Shown piece after piece: positions 22,931 to 37,900 of a DNA stretch of 64,000 nt; the stretch's first letter is position 1, and each line of letters starts with the position of its first letter. The translations under genes and the position numbers were made by a program. Under the pieces are notes generated by a model. That model had not been told where the DNA came from, did no database searches, and worked only from the letters and a program-made list of their open reading frames with translations. This DNA comes from Lineus longissimus (Eukaryota > Nemertea > Pilidiophora > Heteronemertea > Lineidae). The stretch spans positions 7,964,953 through 8,028,952 of the forward strand of contig NC_088324.1 in assembly GCF_910592395.1 (NCBI RefSeq). The letters are read 5' to 3'.

Positions 22931-25900
22931 GTATGTACATTTCCTCCTCAAGTGATATGCATTACACCAAAAGTGCCAAAGAGATGGATGAGCCACATAT
23001 CTGCCAAAAGTACTTAATCAGTATAATGATGAGGGAACAATGTTAAAAATAAAACGTCTCTCTGGGTTCTATCCCTTATGCTGTTCTTGTCTGGACGAAT
23101 GAGTTCTGACCTTGTCACCTTGCGACATGTTGCCGATGTTGAAGAGAAATATGAGTTGTGAGAGCATGTTAATTTCAAAATGGTTTAGAAGCTCAAAGCT
23201 TTTGCTGGGCTGTCGATCCCCTCACCTATGCAAGACATTATGTCGGTTTCTGTAGTGTTAAAGCAACTTGGGAGTAGAACGCTTCAGAAAGGATGCTGGT
23301 CCAGCAGCATAAGCGACTTGGCAGGCCTCTCAATTACATGATTCCTACACCGTATAATGGTGTAGGCCGTACAGGATGTCCCCAAATTAGGCCTTTTTTT
23401 TTTTTTTTTTAATAATATTACCCCTGAAGCATTTTTGGACCCCTTACATAACCAAATCTCATCCAAATGGCCTAATTTTATAGTTTTATCCTAAAATTAT
23501 GATTTTTCAGGTGTATGTCATGGTGATATCAGTCACTAACTTTGATTTATGACGTCGCTGTTCAGGCAAATTGGCGCGATGAAATGTCCCCAAATTAAGC
23601 TAAAAAGCAAAAAAACATGTCCCCCAAAATAGGCTAAAAAAATACAGGGTGTAGAGGTCTCCACGTAATTGAAAGGCCTGCTTGGGAGTATAATTCCCCT
23701 TGGAAAAGATGCTGGTGTGTCGCAGGTCAACTCCTCAGGCAGGCCTGGTACCCACTTATACTCCTGGGTGGAGAGAAGTTTCCAAAAATTCGTAACGTAT
23801 ATTCAGTTCGCTGAAGTTGAGCTTGTTGGGTAGGAAGGAGGCAGATCACGGGCAATGAAAAAGGTTGTTTTCTTATTTTCAGTACTGACCAAGCTCAATG
23901 AACGGTCACAGAAACCTCGCTTCAGGAAACGAGACAAAATCGTCTTCTATGGCAAAAAGATGCTTCGGAAGGTAAGAATTGGGATTCTCCAGAGTCAGGC
24001 TCCCAGCTGCATACCAAATAGAAGGCAACTAAATAGAATGCAATTACGGATTGGTTTGCTCAGGATTAAGACTTTGAGCTTACAATATTCATAGCCTTTG
24101 TGAGCAAGCAGCTTGTAGTGTGGGCTGTACTACTGTTAACAGCTAAATGTTTGTACCTTGAGGAATCAAATCAACCTTGGTCACAAAATCTGTGAAAATA
24201 GAATTTCAGACAAATTTGGTCGTCTACATTCACTCAGCCATCCTCTGGTTCCACACCTGAGGTGGTGTGTTCCTAGAATATTTAGTTACAAGTGGTAGGG
24301 AATGTTACTTATGGACAGAACTGTAATTAATTTGTCATTTGATCATCCCACTTCCAGGTCAAATCCTTCACCAGGAAAACAATGGACCGCACCGACTCTA
24401 GCGGTCGTCGGGTCAAGAAGAGGCAGATAGTCATGAAATTCGCCAGAAGGTGGGTGCTCATTCAGTGATAAAAAATTTGTTTCAATTTTTCGTATTTTCT
24501 TCTGCTCTGCTTTTTGCATGACTAAATTGTCCTGCCCTTTTTTCGCTAGAAAAAGGAATTCAAACTCTCCAACGATAGTTAGATCAAACAAGAGTCCTTT
24601 GACACTGAACTCTCACCGGGCACCGTCTTGCTGCTTGTTCCCCGGAGGCCTGTTGGAAGTACAGTAGAACCTCTCTATTAAAGACACCCTCTTGACTGAC
24701 AAATGCTGTCCTTAATAGAGACGTGTCCTGATTAGAGAGGTCGAATTCAATGGAAACAACCAATTTGGGACCGAAACTACTGTCCTTAATAGAGAGGTTG
24801 ACCTTAATAGAGAGGTGTCCGCTAAGGGAGGTTCCACTGTAATCCTAGCTTCGATGAAACAAGCCAGCATTATCCCTGATATTAATGTGTAATCAATCTG
24901 ACTGTTTGGGACAAGTCATTGGTGGCTCAGATGGGAAGAGGTAAGCACATTTATCAAAAATGTGTCAATCCCAAAGGGCTCACTGGTCATTTGGATCATC
25001 TCAGTTAAATAAATCTTTCAGTGATGTTTCTAAGCAGTGTCTTTGGAATAAATTGCGCACATTCAGGTGAGATGCATGTCAGTGTCGGTGGCATGATTCA
25101 CGAATTTAACAACGGTTTTACAATTGGGTTGTCTATTATCATTGTCAAATCAGGAAGAAGACTATAGCGCCCTGCAAAAGAGTGATTTTTTTCGCTGCGA
25201 CCTGTGACAATCATTTCTGCAATTAGCGATATAATGATCACATGTCTGCAGATTAAATGAGTTTGATTTTGAGTGCATGTCGTTGTGATCGCTGATTTTT
25301 GGCGCAGGCATCTGCGATGGCACTGCACACAAGGGATGTTTGTTACATGTGGTCTCGATTGCTGGTTGCAGCAATAAAAATTGCTTGTTTATTTGGGTGC
25401 TTAAATATCTGTTTGCTCCGCATAGCTCATGTAAAATTTCCTGTGAAACTTTCAGCGTCTTCGGCAGTTCAAAGGGGTGAGAGGCTGTAACGTTGCGCGA
25501 TATTATATTGCCACATCTGTGTTATATCGTCATTTACGTCATGACGTTAATTCCCATTAAAAAGTGGCGATATAACGCACCATCTCCACACGACGTGGCG
25601 ATACAATATCGCGCAACATTAGTATTTGGTGTGATGATAGTTTAACATTTTCTTGATATCTAGTTGTTTGTGTGATTTCGTTACATTTTAAATCCTTAAA
25701 AACCTTTTTGAAAGTGTGAATATTTTGAAAACTTTTTGTTATAGTTTCTTTTGATAGTTCACACGATTTCGTTATCACTCCGTCAGTGGCGTTTCTCATG
25801 CAATAAAAGATTAGATTCCGCCAGCTTTTTTAACCGGTGTGCAAATAGACTCGTAGTCGTATTGTCTAGATATTTTCATCATTGCGTGATTGCGATAGCC

Positions 25901-28900
25901 ATGACCAGCACCTCTAAACCCTTGCACAGGTCACAGGTCACAGGTCCAAAGAAGCAACACAGGTCATAGGTAACAGGTCACTGGTCCAAAGAGGGAACAC
26001 AGGTCACAGGTCACTGGTCCAAAGAGGGAACACAGGTCATAGGTCACAGGTCACTGGTCCAAAGAGGGAACACAGGTCACAGGTCGCAGGTCCAAAGAGG
26101 GAACACGGCAACTTAAGCACAGCCAGCTCTATCATAGTGGACTCATCTGCACCTAGGCACCTTTAGATCAAGACTTGCAGTAACTGGTACTGTTCCCTTA
26201 AATTGTTTTTGTCTTACGATCTATCCAACACGTCCTTCAATGTCTCAACGTGCAGCACTCGCATCGGGATGGTCTTCTTTCTTCTTTGAGATGTCATTAC
26301 ACCAGAGCGCACATTTTCTCTTGGGTAAAAAACTCATTTTCAGACGATCTTTCGAGACAATGAGGGACTTCATAACCCAAAGCAGGCAGAACACAAGTGG
26401 TGAATGGTCAAATAGATGATATTCAAGCCTGAACACATACAGGCTTTCCTAACACAGAGCCTTGTCTTCAAAAATTTAATAGATTGATTTGTAGTGCCAA
26501 AAAACAAACACTGGCTCTCCCTGGACACTTCCCCCGCCTGAAAGTCAAAGAACACTCGTTTTAAAGTTGAGTAATGTTATCTTCTCCAATGCAATTTCTT
26601 TAGGTGTAGCTAATTGACTGAGCATAAAATAAAGACATTCACAAATACAGTAGAACCTCTCTATTAAGGACACTCTCAGGACTGACGAGTGCTGTCCTTA
26701 ATAGAGAGGTGTCCTGATAAGAGAGGTCAAATTGAACGGAAACAACCAATTTGGGACCAAAACTGGTGTCCTTAATAGAGAGGATGTCCCTATTAGAGAG
26801 GTGTCCACTAAGGGAGGTTCCACTGTAGATCTTTCTGGTTTTTGGTGCAAGAGTATGTTTGTTTAAGGAATTGATTAAACTTTGAATCCACCATTACACA
26901 AAACTATTTTTAACACCATGTGCATATGATGAAAAACTCATTACTTTAAAGTTAACTTTAATGTAGTGAGTTTTATGTATGAGATTGATACTTTGAAGTA
27001 ATTAGTTTTTGGCTTGTATTTGAACAGGGCAACCCAAAGGTCTGCTGGTGCAATATAAGGATGATGATTTTGGTTCATTTGGTCACAGTTCAGTAATGTG
27101 GACATTTCTCTATTACGAACAGCATATGTCAGTCCGAAGGGTGTCCTTAAAAGCAGGGTCCTACTTTACATCAAATAATAATAAAGTTATTATAAAGTTA
27201 AATTTATAAAGCGCTGTTTCCATTTGAAAATGTTCAAAAGCGCTCCCCACTATAGTTGACAGTCATTAGTTGCGTGAGAAATGTTTTCTGAAAAGCTCAG
27301 TTTTTAGAGCCTTTCTGAACTTGTTCAGAGTGTCCTCCTGGCGTAGGCCTTTGCCGAGAGAGTTCCAAGCCAATGCGGCCGCTGTGCTGAAAGCTCTCCC
27401 GCCAAAACTCGAGCTTTGGAACCGTGGGGTGTTGATACAGTGCAATTTGGTCAGAGACGAGTTTTCACCTGAAATACGGATGTTGTTCTTGCAGGCTCCT
27501 GCGCATGAGGAGAGACTCCATTCCACAGCTGGCCAATAAGGAGCCACCCCAGTCATTCCTGGAGACGGAGAGGTTGGACACGCTGTCGGGAGAAACGATT
27601 CTTCCATCTGAGGTTCTCTACATGCTCAAAAGTGTCAGGTGAGCGTGATGAAACTTAAATAAGGAAGCTGAAATGTACATCCCCGAGCACCCACCGGCTG
27701 AGGCACGGGAGAAAAGGGTCAACAATTTTTTGTGGCGTCTACAGTTTTTAACATGATGCCATTTTTGCGCTAGAGGAAATGAAAATGAGTGCATTTGTTC
27801 AGCTCTCTTCTTGACTCTTTCAAGGCGCAACACATTGTGGGTTAACTGGCTAGTAATCTTCTGTTCGAGGTCCGACTCTTGAGACAAATTACTGGAGATT
27901 TGCTAAAACATTCGTCTGATTGTGAGTTGTACCGATAGAAAAAAAAGTGATTTTTACACAGCCAAAGTTCTTCGTCAACTTGACGTTTCAAATTCAGAAG
28001 TTGGTCTGACTGCCAGAAGTTGTAGCCGACAGACTCTGATCCCACCCGTGACTTAGTCTGTAGATTCACGAGATGGGTGAAGGAGGCGATTTGGAATCGT
28101 AAAACCACCAACATGAATCGAGACGAAGGGTGCTACAGGCTAAGTCACGTGTGGGATCCGAGTCTGTCTGCTGTTACATCTAGCGGTCGGACTCACTGCT
28201 GAAGAAGAATGGTGTAACCATTTAAAACGTCAAGTTGACGAATAGTTTTGATTGTGTAAAAACGAATATTTTTTTTATCGGTACTGTAGATTTATCGTAT
28301 AATATGCCAAAACAAACGTCCTTGTGCTAAATGTATGAGATAAACTTGAAGATACACTTTCCTCCCTCTCTAACTGCTAACGCCTCCTTGTGTTTCAGAG
28401 TGTTCGGTCACTTCGAGAAACCGCTATTCATGGACTTGTGTCGCCATGTCGAATCACAGCGCGTCCAGGCTGGTGACCTTCTTTTCAAGGTCGGAGACAA
28501 GGACGATAGCATATTCGTCGTGCAGAGCGGGAAACTGAACGTCTTCGTGACAGACGCCGATGGAACGGAGATATCGATCAAAGTGGTTGAGACTGGTGAC
28601 AGTGTGCATAGTCTGCTTAGTATCTTGGACGCCATCACAGTAAGTTTCGTGGTTTGTTAAAAACGCCTATTGCCCAGGTCTTTCAGTAGAACTGCCATGG
28701 AGTGGAGTATTTCAAACAAAAATGCTTGTTAAGCCTGGCACATTCTTTTGTTCACCCCTCTTTGGGTTATTGTGAGAGAATTTCTAAAAATGTACATTTT
28801 AGCGAAAGTAATTCTTATAATAAATATATGTGACCCACCGCGACAAAATGGGTCGCATGTCGCTCAGAGCTTGACAGGTTGAGGTGGACTGGTTGTTCAT

Positions 28901-31900
28901 TTCACTGTTGTCTCCCTTTTGAGAAATCTGAGAACATCGATTTCTTCCTTTATATCTGGTGTCATTTTAGGCTCATCTTCTGTGCGACATGCGCCTGGTT
29001 TTGCTATGACGGGTCACATCTTAGCGAAAGTAATTCTTATAATAGATATATTATCATGTCTGATTTTGTCATCTTCTTTTTCTAGGGTCACTTGGCTACC
29101 TACAAAACCGTATCGGCAGTAGCAATGGTGGATTCGACAGTTCTGAGGTAAGGTCAAAACTACTGAAGTGATGTATATAGAGGGGTTGGCAATGTCTAGT
29201 GGTAAAGGTGTCGGACTGGTTTAAATTCCTGCTCCCTTATGAAGAATAGAGAGGAACACCGGCCATAGGACACTACCTCTGGGGCTCTGTGGCTTCAGAC
29301 CTGCTCCCTCATGAAGAATAGAGAGACATACCGGCCGTGGGACACCACCCTGACCACAAAGCTCTGGGGCTCTGTGGCTTCAGACCTGCTCCCTGATGAA
29401 GAATAGAGAGGAATACTGGCCATAGGACACCACCCTGACCACAAAGGTCTGGGGCTCTGTGGCTTTAGACCTGCTCCCTTATGAAGAATGGAGAGGAATA
29501 CTGGCCATAGGACACCACCCTGACCACAAAGCTCTGGGGCTCTGTGGCTTCAGACCTGCTCCCTAATGAAGAATGGAGAGGAATACTGGCCAAAGGACGG
29601 CACCCTGACCACAAAGCTCTGTGGTGGAACTCTCTAGGACAGCCGACTCCATGTGTCTCAAATATTCTGTACCCAGAAGAAGTAATTTTGAGTTGATATC
29701 TCGTGTTTCCCTTTCAGGTTACCTGCTGACGCCTTCATAAAAATCTTTGACAACTACCCGGAGAGTCTAGTCCGCGTGGTTCAGGTCATCATGGTGCGGC
29801 TTCAGAGGGTCACGTTCATGGCACTACACAACTATCTCGGTCTCAGTTCGGAGTTGATCAGAAGCGTGAGTAGGCCAACTTTGGGGTTCCGACCACAGGC
29901 CTCTTGGCTGCTCGCCAAGAATCTTATAACTAGGGAATGGGACGAGGCAAAGGACATTCTCAACCTGCCGCGACTGGTTTGACGGTATGAAATAAAAAAG
30001 TCTTAAACTAGACCACAGAGGCGCCAGATATTGTGCGGGTAACATTGCAGAGAAATCATGGGTAAATTTGGAAAATATCGTGGCTCATGCATACAGTGGA
30101 CTTCTTCTTCTTCATCAGCATTTGCTTTGCAATTGGAGGTATCATTCTCCATGGGAGTTATCCTCCTCCAGCGCGGGATGAGTGTTTTAAGGTGCCACTA
30201 CGTTTAGGTCCCAGTTGGATTCATTGGCCTAGTGATTCCATCTTCTGCCAGACAGAGTCTCCACGCATTCGGCAAGCTGCTCATGTTTCCCACTTAATAG
30301 GGTCTTTTGCTTGCCTTAGCTTATCATAGACACAAGATACAAGGTATCATTCGAAGGGCTGTGAAGAGCCAAGAATTTTAGTTCCTTATTGAAAACCACG
30401 CCTTCATCCAGAAATACAATCCTGGTTATCCCCATGATCTAACTGGGCCCCATTGCTTGGTAGGCGGTGAGCAGTGTAAACCAAGAGGGTATGAGACCCC
30501 TGTCCGGTGGACAAAATTTGGGCGTTGCAATCTCAACCCAGTTAACTTTTTGACGTTTTGCAGAGTAATCAAGTTGAGAGGTCTGCGAGTGTCAGTGGAG
30601 CCGGGCTCGGTCCAAGGATCGGCAAGGTGATGAAAGAAGCCAAGTCTAGTAGTAGTTCCGACGGAGACAGAGTCATACGGGTCGTGAATTATGACGAGGA
30701 GTCTGGTAGGTGGATAGAGTCTAGATGAACCTGTCAGGAGCAGGTTTGCTGCATCGGTGTGACTGGCTTAGGTCCCGGGATCAGCATGGTGATAAATGGC
30801 GCGTGTTACTGCTTGTGAAATATGGTGTGATTAATGCCTTTGCTACGAGTTGGCAGAAAAAAGTCCTGACCCATTCCCGCCCCAAGCCGCTTCACCACAA
30901 AACGAGACGAAGACTAAGACAACCGTCTTGTTTTTTGCTAAAACATTTCTTAACATCCATTTTCAGTTAGCAGCCAATCCGGTAGCGCGGAGGCGTCTAG
31001 ACCCATTACAATCCCCAGCCGTCTGACCACAAGACGGGGCTCAGACAGCAACAGCATAACAAGTAAGCAAAAAAACATTCGCCTTGTCGCATTGTTAATT
31101 TCTTTGGCAAGATGGACTTTAGTATGTGATTTTTTTTCAGTGAAATAGCTGAAGTTCTGTATTATTTTGCTTTGAAGATTTGGTTGCAGAGTTTATGTTG
31201 TTTTAGTGTCGGCCTGGTTCAAACATCATGGATGGTTAAATGACGGAGTCGGAAAGAAAAAAGCATCCTCCCTTAGCAGGCCTTTGATCATTCCTAAAAT
31301 GTGACCCGCTCTACCAAAACTAGGCGCTTGTCGCATCTGAACTTGACAGGTTGATACGGACTTGTTGTTCATTTCCCTATTGTAGACCTTTTGTGAAATG
31401 TGACCAAATCAGTTTGTAATAGATTTCACAAAAGGTCTACAATAGGGAAATGAACAACAAGTCCGTATCAACCTGTCGAGTTCAGATGCGACAAGCGCCT
31501 AGTTTTGGTAGAGCGAGTCACAAATGCATTCACACAATTTTGAGTGTATTTTTTTCTCCAGACGAAAGCCTGCTGTGAGAGTAGGAAAAAAACCTCTTCT
31601 GACCTTTCACTTGCTCCCCTGCTTGCTTTCATATCACTTTCCTGCTTGCTGCAGAAATTTGCCAAACCTCTGCTTTTGAAATCATAGAAAAGATAAACTT
31701 ACCGTCACAAAAATGGTGTCGATGCTTCTGTGAACTTAAAGTAACTCGTGGTGTACCGGTTTCCCAGAAGAAAGCTTTACTGGTACACGAGGCTATTCAT
31801 TATTCGAATTTCTATACTAACCTAATGAATTTCAGCTTCACCACGTAGGGGGCGTTACTTTCGTCGCCAATCGTATGTATCTGATGCCGTCATAGGTAAG

Positions 31901-34900
31901 CGGACGTCAGAATATTTTTTCTCAACAGAACAGTGTTTTCTGCACCTAATCGGCTGACTGTAAACTATAAAATTTGTTACCAGCAAAATGTTTGGAAAAA
32001 CAAATTTGTCAGACTTTTCCACCAATTGATGGATTTCTAATCATAAACTACAGTGGAACCTCTCTATCAAGGACACCCTTAGGACTGACCAGTGCTGTCC
32101 TAGAGAGGTGTCCCAATTATAGAGATAACTTTGAAAACAAAACCAGTGTCCTTGTCAGAGAGGGTGTCCTTAATAGAGAGGTGTCCGCTGACAGGTTCTA
32201 CTGTAATAGGTGGATAGTTTTGCGCATTTATTTTCAGGATTTGACTTCAAATTGTGAAAATAAATGCCTGTGATAATATCTGGATATCGCAGTTCACACA
32301 TAACCAGGGCAAATAATTAACAGTTACTGCCATAACTGTGTGGAGAACACTACACGGCTAGCTTAACGATTTTGTCTCCCGTACTACTAGATGTTGATTA
32401 TAACTGATCACTTTTGTCATCATATGTTCGTCATTTATTCATTCATCTTAGAAGTGTCAAAAATTTAAAAAACTGTTGAAAATTTGCTGGACTCTGTACA
32501 ATTTTCGTTCAGTTTTAAAAGGCCTACGTAGATTTTTTTTGGCTTTTAGTTTTGAGTTCCTATCTCTTGTGGTTACTGCTGCTATGATGTCCCCGATATC
32601 TTGATATTATGACACTGGCGATGACGTGATAAGCATCCTGCTATCAGTGTGACTAAAGGACTGTTCAGTATCGGGTACACCCATGTCTGACCCTGTGTGT
32701 GCTAAAAGAACAATGTGACTATCTACTATCAAAAGAGTTGAAACAAAATTGGAAAATGTGTCAAAGACTTTCAGGAAGTAAGGTTTTATTGCGCCAAGAT
32801 AGGAACAAAGATACTGCAGGGTAAACTGTCTGCTGCATGAAGCAGTTTTGCAGCCAATTTTGCTCCCACCACGATTATATCAACAATTTCTCCAAACTTC
32901 ATGCAAACTGTTGTGCATGTCCTGATGTGTCGTTTTAGATAGCTTGTGTTAATTTATGATGTGTGGCTTTAATGGCAATGTAGTAAATGGTGTCTGCTAG
33001 TAGAGTGCTATGCCACCATTCGCTTCTCAGGGTTTTTTCTTACGATTGAGTTGTCCAACCTTTGGTAGTGTAGACCACCGAATTTTCACCCTTCTTTAAT
33101 ATTTTAGAGATTCATGAAAATTTGTAGAGAAATTTTCACAGTTTCATCTTGGCAGATTATAAAATTTCTTTTGATTTTTCCACACTGAATATTTTTTTTG
33201 GTATTTTAAGTTTTACAAGGCGAGAAAACAAAAAAAACAGTTCCTATTTATTATTCCATCTCATCAAGTACTTGTGCTTTGAGTCCGCATTGATAACTCA
33301 TATTAACTCATATCGGTAACATTTATTACACAAGATAATGTTTAAAAACAGTCCCTAATTATTATTCCATCTCATCAAGTACTTGTGCTTTGAGATCACA
33401 TTGATAACTCATATTAACTCATATCGGTAACATTTATTACACAAGATAATGTTTAAAAACAGTCCCTAATTATTATTCCATCTCATCAAGTACTTGTGCT
33501 TTGAGCTCACATTGATAACACTTATTAAACTCATATCGGTAACTTTTATTTCACAAAGTAATGTTTTGATCGGTTATATTAATTCATACACATGCACATG
33601 GTAAATCGTCTTAAGTCATGAAGTCGTTTAGAATTTGTACGTAACTAGGGTTCATGCACTTGTGTTCTGTGCACAATGTTCTCAACAAATTTATAATTAC
33701 AATATGACTCTCAAATTTGCACAGAATTGTCTAACAATCCTTCATAATCTGGATCAAGCAACAGATAGATCCTCCATCTTGAAGTATGTCCTAGGAGGCA
33801 ATGCTGTGCCCATTTCGTGAAGATTTTCCAGTGTGGTGGGTCAAAATTCGAACTTCCAATTCTCGATTCAAGGTGTTGCACTGTCCGTTTTTGCGGAGAT
33901 TTGCCATTGTAGAGGATCCTAAATAGCAAGAAAAAGATAATTTTGGGGCTGTCGTGATTTTCGTGCTGTTAGTGATGTGCGGCGAGTTGATGTCACAGTG
34001 AGATCTGGGCAAATCTCCACCATTGTGAGGTGCTGGCAAACAAATTTCGGTGTAGGCCTTTATAGGGGAGTGAGGTACATGTAGGAGCCGAGGGCCTCCA
34101 GTTTGTAGACTCCAGGTTACTAAACAGGCCCATTAAGGGAACGAGGTCTGGTGTGACTTTGTAACAAAGATATTCCTCAGTACTGTGAGATAGTGGAGAC
34201 ACCTATTGACAACTTCGTGTTAGTTAATCTGGCCTACTGGTTCCTGCCTATAGTCTCCGTTTAACTTTAGTTTTTTACAGCAGCAAAATACCATACAGTA
34301 TATGCAAGTCAGTCACCATTTTCTCGTAGTGACTTTTTGTGGCGTCATTTATTTTTGCAGCACGACCTTCAAGACATTCGGATGAGGTCGATGGCGAGAC
34401 GGCGCCGACAGACTTCGAGGCAGCCCTGAGCCAAGCCAGGCTGACGACATTTGATGACCAAGGCGATCCACTTTCCATTGGCACTCCCCCAAGTCGACAG
34501 GTAAGTGCAATGGGTCGTGGTCTATGGAGGCCAGAAGTCCAATGCTAGCTACATGTAATCTCCGAAAGTTGAAGTCTATGTCGCAGCAGGCAACTATTGT
34601 GAGACATCGAGCCATTCAGTGTATCTGGAAAAATCAAGTCTACATCTGGCCAGACTCTACAAAAACCACGTTCATCCCTATGAATTGTAGAGCTCTTTTA
34701 AGTCCGTGAAGGTTCTACTAGTACATGTACTAGATATTCCTGTGGTTGGTACTGCCATAGTTGGTTTATTGCTGAATGTGATAACAAGTTTAGGGGAAGG
34801 CTGGTTCTGCTGGGAGTGATTTTACAAGGTTGGAATCTCTCGGACCTTACGCTGCTTTATGGAGAGGCGTCAATTTTGCTGATACGGCGAAATGAAGCTG

Positions 34901-37900
34901 ATTAACCCCTTCTGATATGTAACATCATTGTTTTACGTTACCCTCAATCAATCAAATCAAATTGTCATTTGTATAGCGCAAATGTCAAAGACAAAGAGTA
35001 CTGTTCAAGTGCGCCCTCCTATCTGTACAGTAGAACCTCTCTATTAAGGACACCCTCGGGACTGACAAGTGCTTTCCATAATAGAGAGGTGTCCTGATTA
35101 GAGAGATCAAATTGAATGGTAACAACCAACTTGGGACCAAAACTAGTGTCCTTGATAGAGAGGTTGTCCTTAATAGAGAGGTGTCCGCGAAGGGAGGTTC
35201 CACTGTACTTGGTAGTATTTTCTGTACAGTTATCTGAGCTCTTTCATGACTTAATGGGTCTGCGTCGCTCGTAGAAAAGGCTTGAAAGCGTCTTCCTATA
35301 ATTCCTGATGTCGGTTCCATTTGCAGACATTCCTGGAGTCCGATGTGAGCCCGACAAAATCTCGAACGGAGCGAAAACGAGTCAGCATCACGGAGGACGT
35401 CAGTTACATCGAGGACCAGAAACCGGAGCGCCCGGAAACCGACGAAGACATTATCCGGAAAGCAAAGTCTGACCTTCTAACCATACTGGACCTGCAGGTT
35501 TGTGATATTTCTGACGCGTTCCTGGCCCAATCACGGGGTGTCATTTGGTTTGAAGTCAGTGCAAGTCAGTGATATTTCAGGAGTTCGCCAGCCCCATCTG
35601 TGTTTAACAAATCATGAAGGGAGGTCCTAAATGTACTTACTTTTATCAATTTTAATACCCTTCCAGGATGCGAATATTTTGGACGACAAGCTCAAACTCC
35701 AGTCCTTCAGAGCAGGTGTGATTTTGACCAAGCAAGGGGATCAGGACGCCAGCCTCTACTTTGTGGTGACAGGTAACCTGCAGTGTGCTCAGCAGGTGGT
35801 CGGCCATCAGGAGAAAGAGGTAGGTTGGGTGTAATATTGACCAGGCAAGGGGATCAGGACGCCAGCCTCTACTTTGTGGTGACAGGTAACCTGCAGTGTG
35901 CTCAGCAGGTGGTCGGCCATCAGGAGAAAGAGGTAAGTTGGGCTTAATACTGACCAGGCAAGGGGATCAGGACGCCAGCCTCTACTTTGTGGTGACGGGT
36001 AACCTGCAGTGTGCTCAGCAGGTGGTCGGCCATCAGGAGAAAGAGGTAAGTTGGGTGTAATATTGACCAGGCAAGGGGATCAGGACGCCAGCCTCTACTT
36101 TGTGGTGACAGGTAACCTGCAGTGTGCTCAGCAGGTGGTCGGCCATCAGGAGAAAGAGGTAAGTTGGGTGTAATATTGACCAGGCAAGGGGATCAGGACG
36201 CCAGCCTCTACTTTGTGGTGACAGGTAACCTGCAGTGTGCTCAGCAGGTGGTCGGCCATCAGGAGAAAGAGGTAAGTTGGGTGTAATATTGACCAGGCAA
36301 GGGGATCAGGACGCCAGCCTCTACTTTGTGGTGACAGGTAACCTGCAGTGTGCTCAGCAGGTGGTCGGCCATCAGGAGAAAGAGGTAAGTTGGGTGTAAT
36401 AATGACCAGGCAAGGGGATCAGGACGCCAGCCTCTACTTTGTGGTGATGGGTAACCTGCAATGTGCTCAGCAGGTGGTCGGCCATCAGGAGAAAGAGGTA
36501 AGTTGGGTGTAATATTGACCAGGTACAGGGATTAGGGGGCCAGCCTCTACTTTGTGGTGACAGGTAACCTGCCGTGTGCTCAGCAGGTGGTCGGCCATCA
36601 GGAGAAAGAGGTAGGTTGGGTGTAATATTGACCAGGCAAGGGGATCAGGACGCCAGCCTCTACTTTGTGGTGACAGGTAACCTGCAGTGTGCTCAGCAGG
36701 TGGTCGGCCATCAGGAGAAAGAGGTAAGTTGGGCTTAATACTGACCAGGCAAGGGGATCAGGACGCCAGCCTCTACTTTGTGGTGACGGGTAACCTGCAG
36801 TGTGCTCAGCAGGTGGTCGGCCATCAGGAGAAAGAGGTAAGTTGGGTGTAATATTGACCAGGCAAGGGGATCAGGACGCCAGCCTCTACTTTGTGGTGAC
36901 AGGTAACCTGCAGTGTGCTCAGCAGGTGGTCGGCCATCAGGAGAAAGAGGTAAGTTGGGTGTAATATTGACCAGGCAAGGGGATCAGGACGCCAGCCTCT
37001 ACTTTGTGGTGACAGGTAACCTGCAGTGTGCTCAGCAGGTGGTCGGCCATCAGGAGAAAGAGGTAAGTTGGGTGTAATATTGACCAGGCAAGGGGATCAG
37101 GACGCCAGCCTCTACTTTGTGGTGACAGGTAACCTGCAGTGTGCTCAGCAGGTGGTCGGCCATCAGGAGAAAGAGGTAAGTTGGGTGTAATATTGACCAG
37201 GCAAGGGGATCAGGACGCCAGCCTCTACTTTGTGGTGATGGGTAACCTGCAATGTGCTCAGCAGGTGGTCGGCCATCAGGAGAAAGAGGTAAGTTGGGTG
37301 TAATATTGACCAGGTACAGGGATTAGGGGGCCAGCCTCTACTTTGTAGTGACAGGTAACCTGCCGTGTGCTCAGCAGGTGGTCGGCCATCAGGAGAAAGA
37401 GGTAAGTTGGGCTTAATATTGATCAGGCAAGGGGATCAGGATGCCAGCCTCTACTTTGTGGTGACAGGTAACCTGCCGTGTGCTCAGCAGGTGGTCGGCC
37501 ATCAGGAGAAAGAGGTAAGTTGGGCTTAATATTGACCAGGCAAGGGGATCAGGATGCCAGCCTCTACTTTGTGGTGACGGGTAATCTCCAGTGTGCTCAG
37601 CAGGTGGTCGGCCATCAGGAGAAAGAGGTAAGTTGGGCATAATATTGATCAGGCAAGGGGATCAGGACGCCAGCCTCTACTTTGTAGTGACAGGTAACCT
37701 CCAGTGTGCTCAGCAGGTGGTCGGCCATCAGGAGAAAGAGGTAGGTTGGGCTTAATATTGACCAGGCAAGGGGATCAGGACGCCAGCCTCTACTTTGTAG
37801 TGACAGGTAACCTGCCGTGTGCTCAGCAGGTGGTTGGCCATCAGGAGAAAGAGGTAAGTTGGGCATAATATTGATCAGGCAAGGGGATCAGGACGCCAGC

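Noticed and set aside
34361-34548. NTE exon read through its donor as a separate ORF
   Set aside because: The codons match NTE only up to 34500, where a GTAAGT donor begins.
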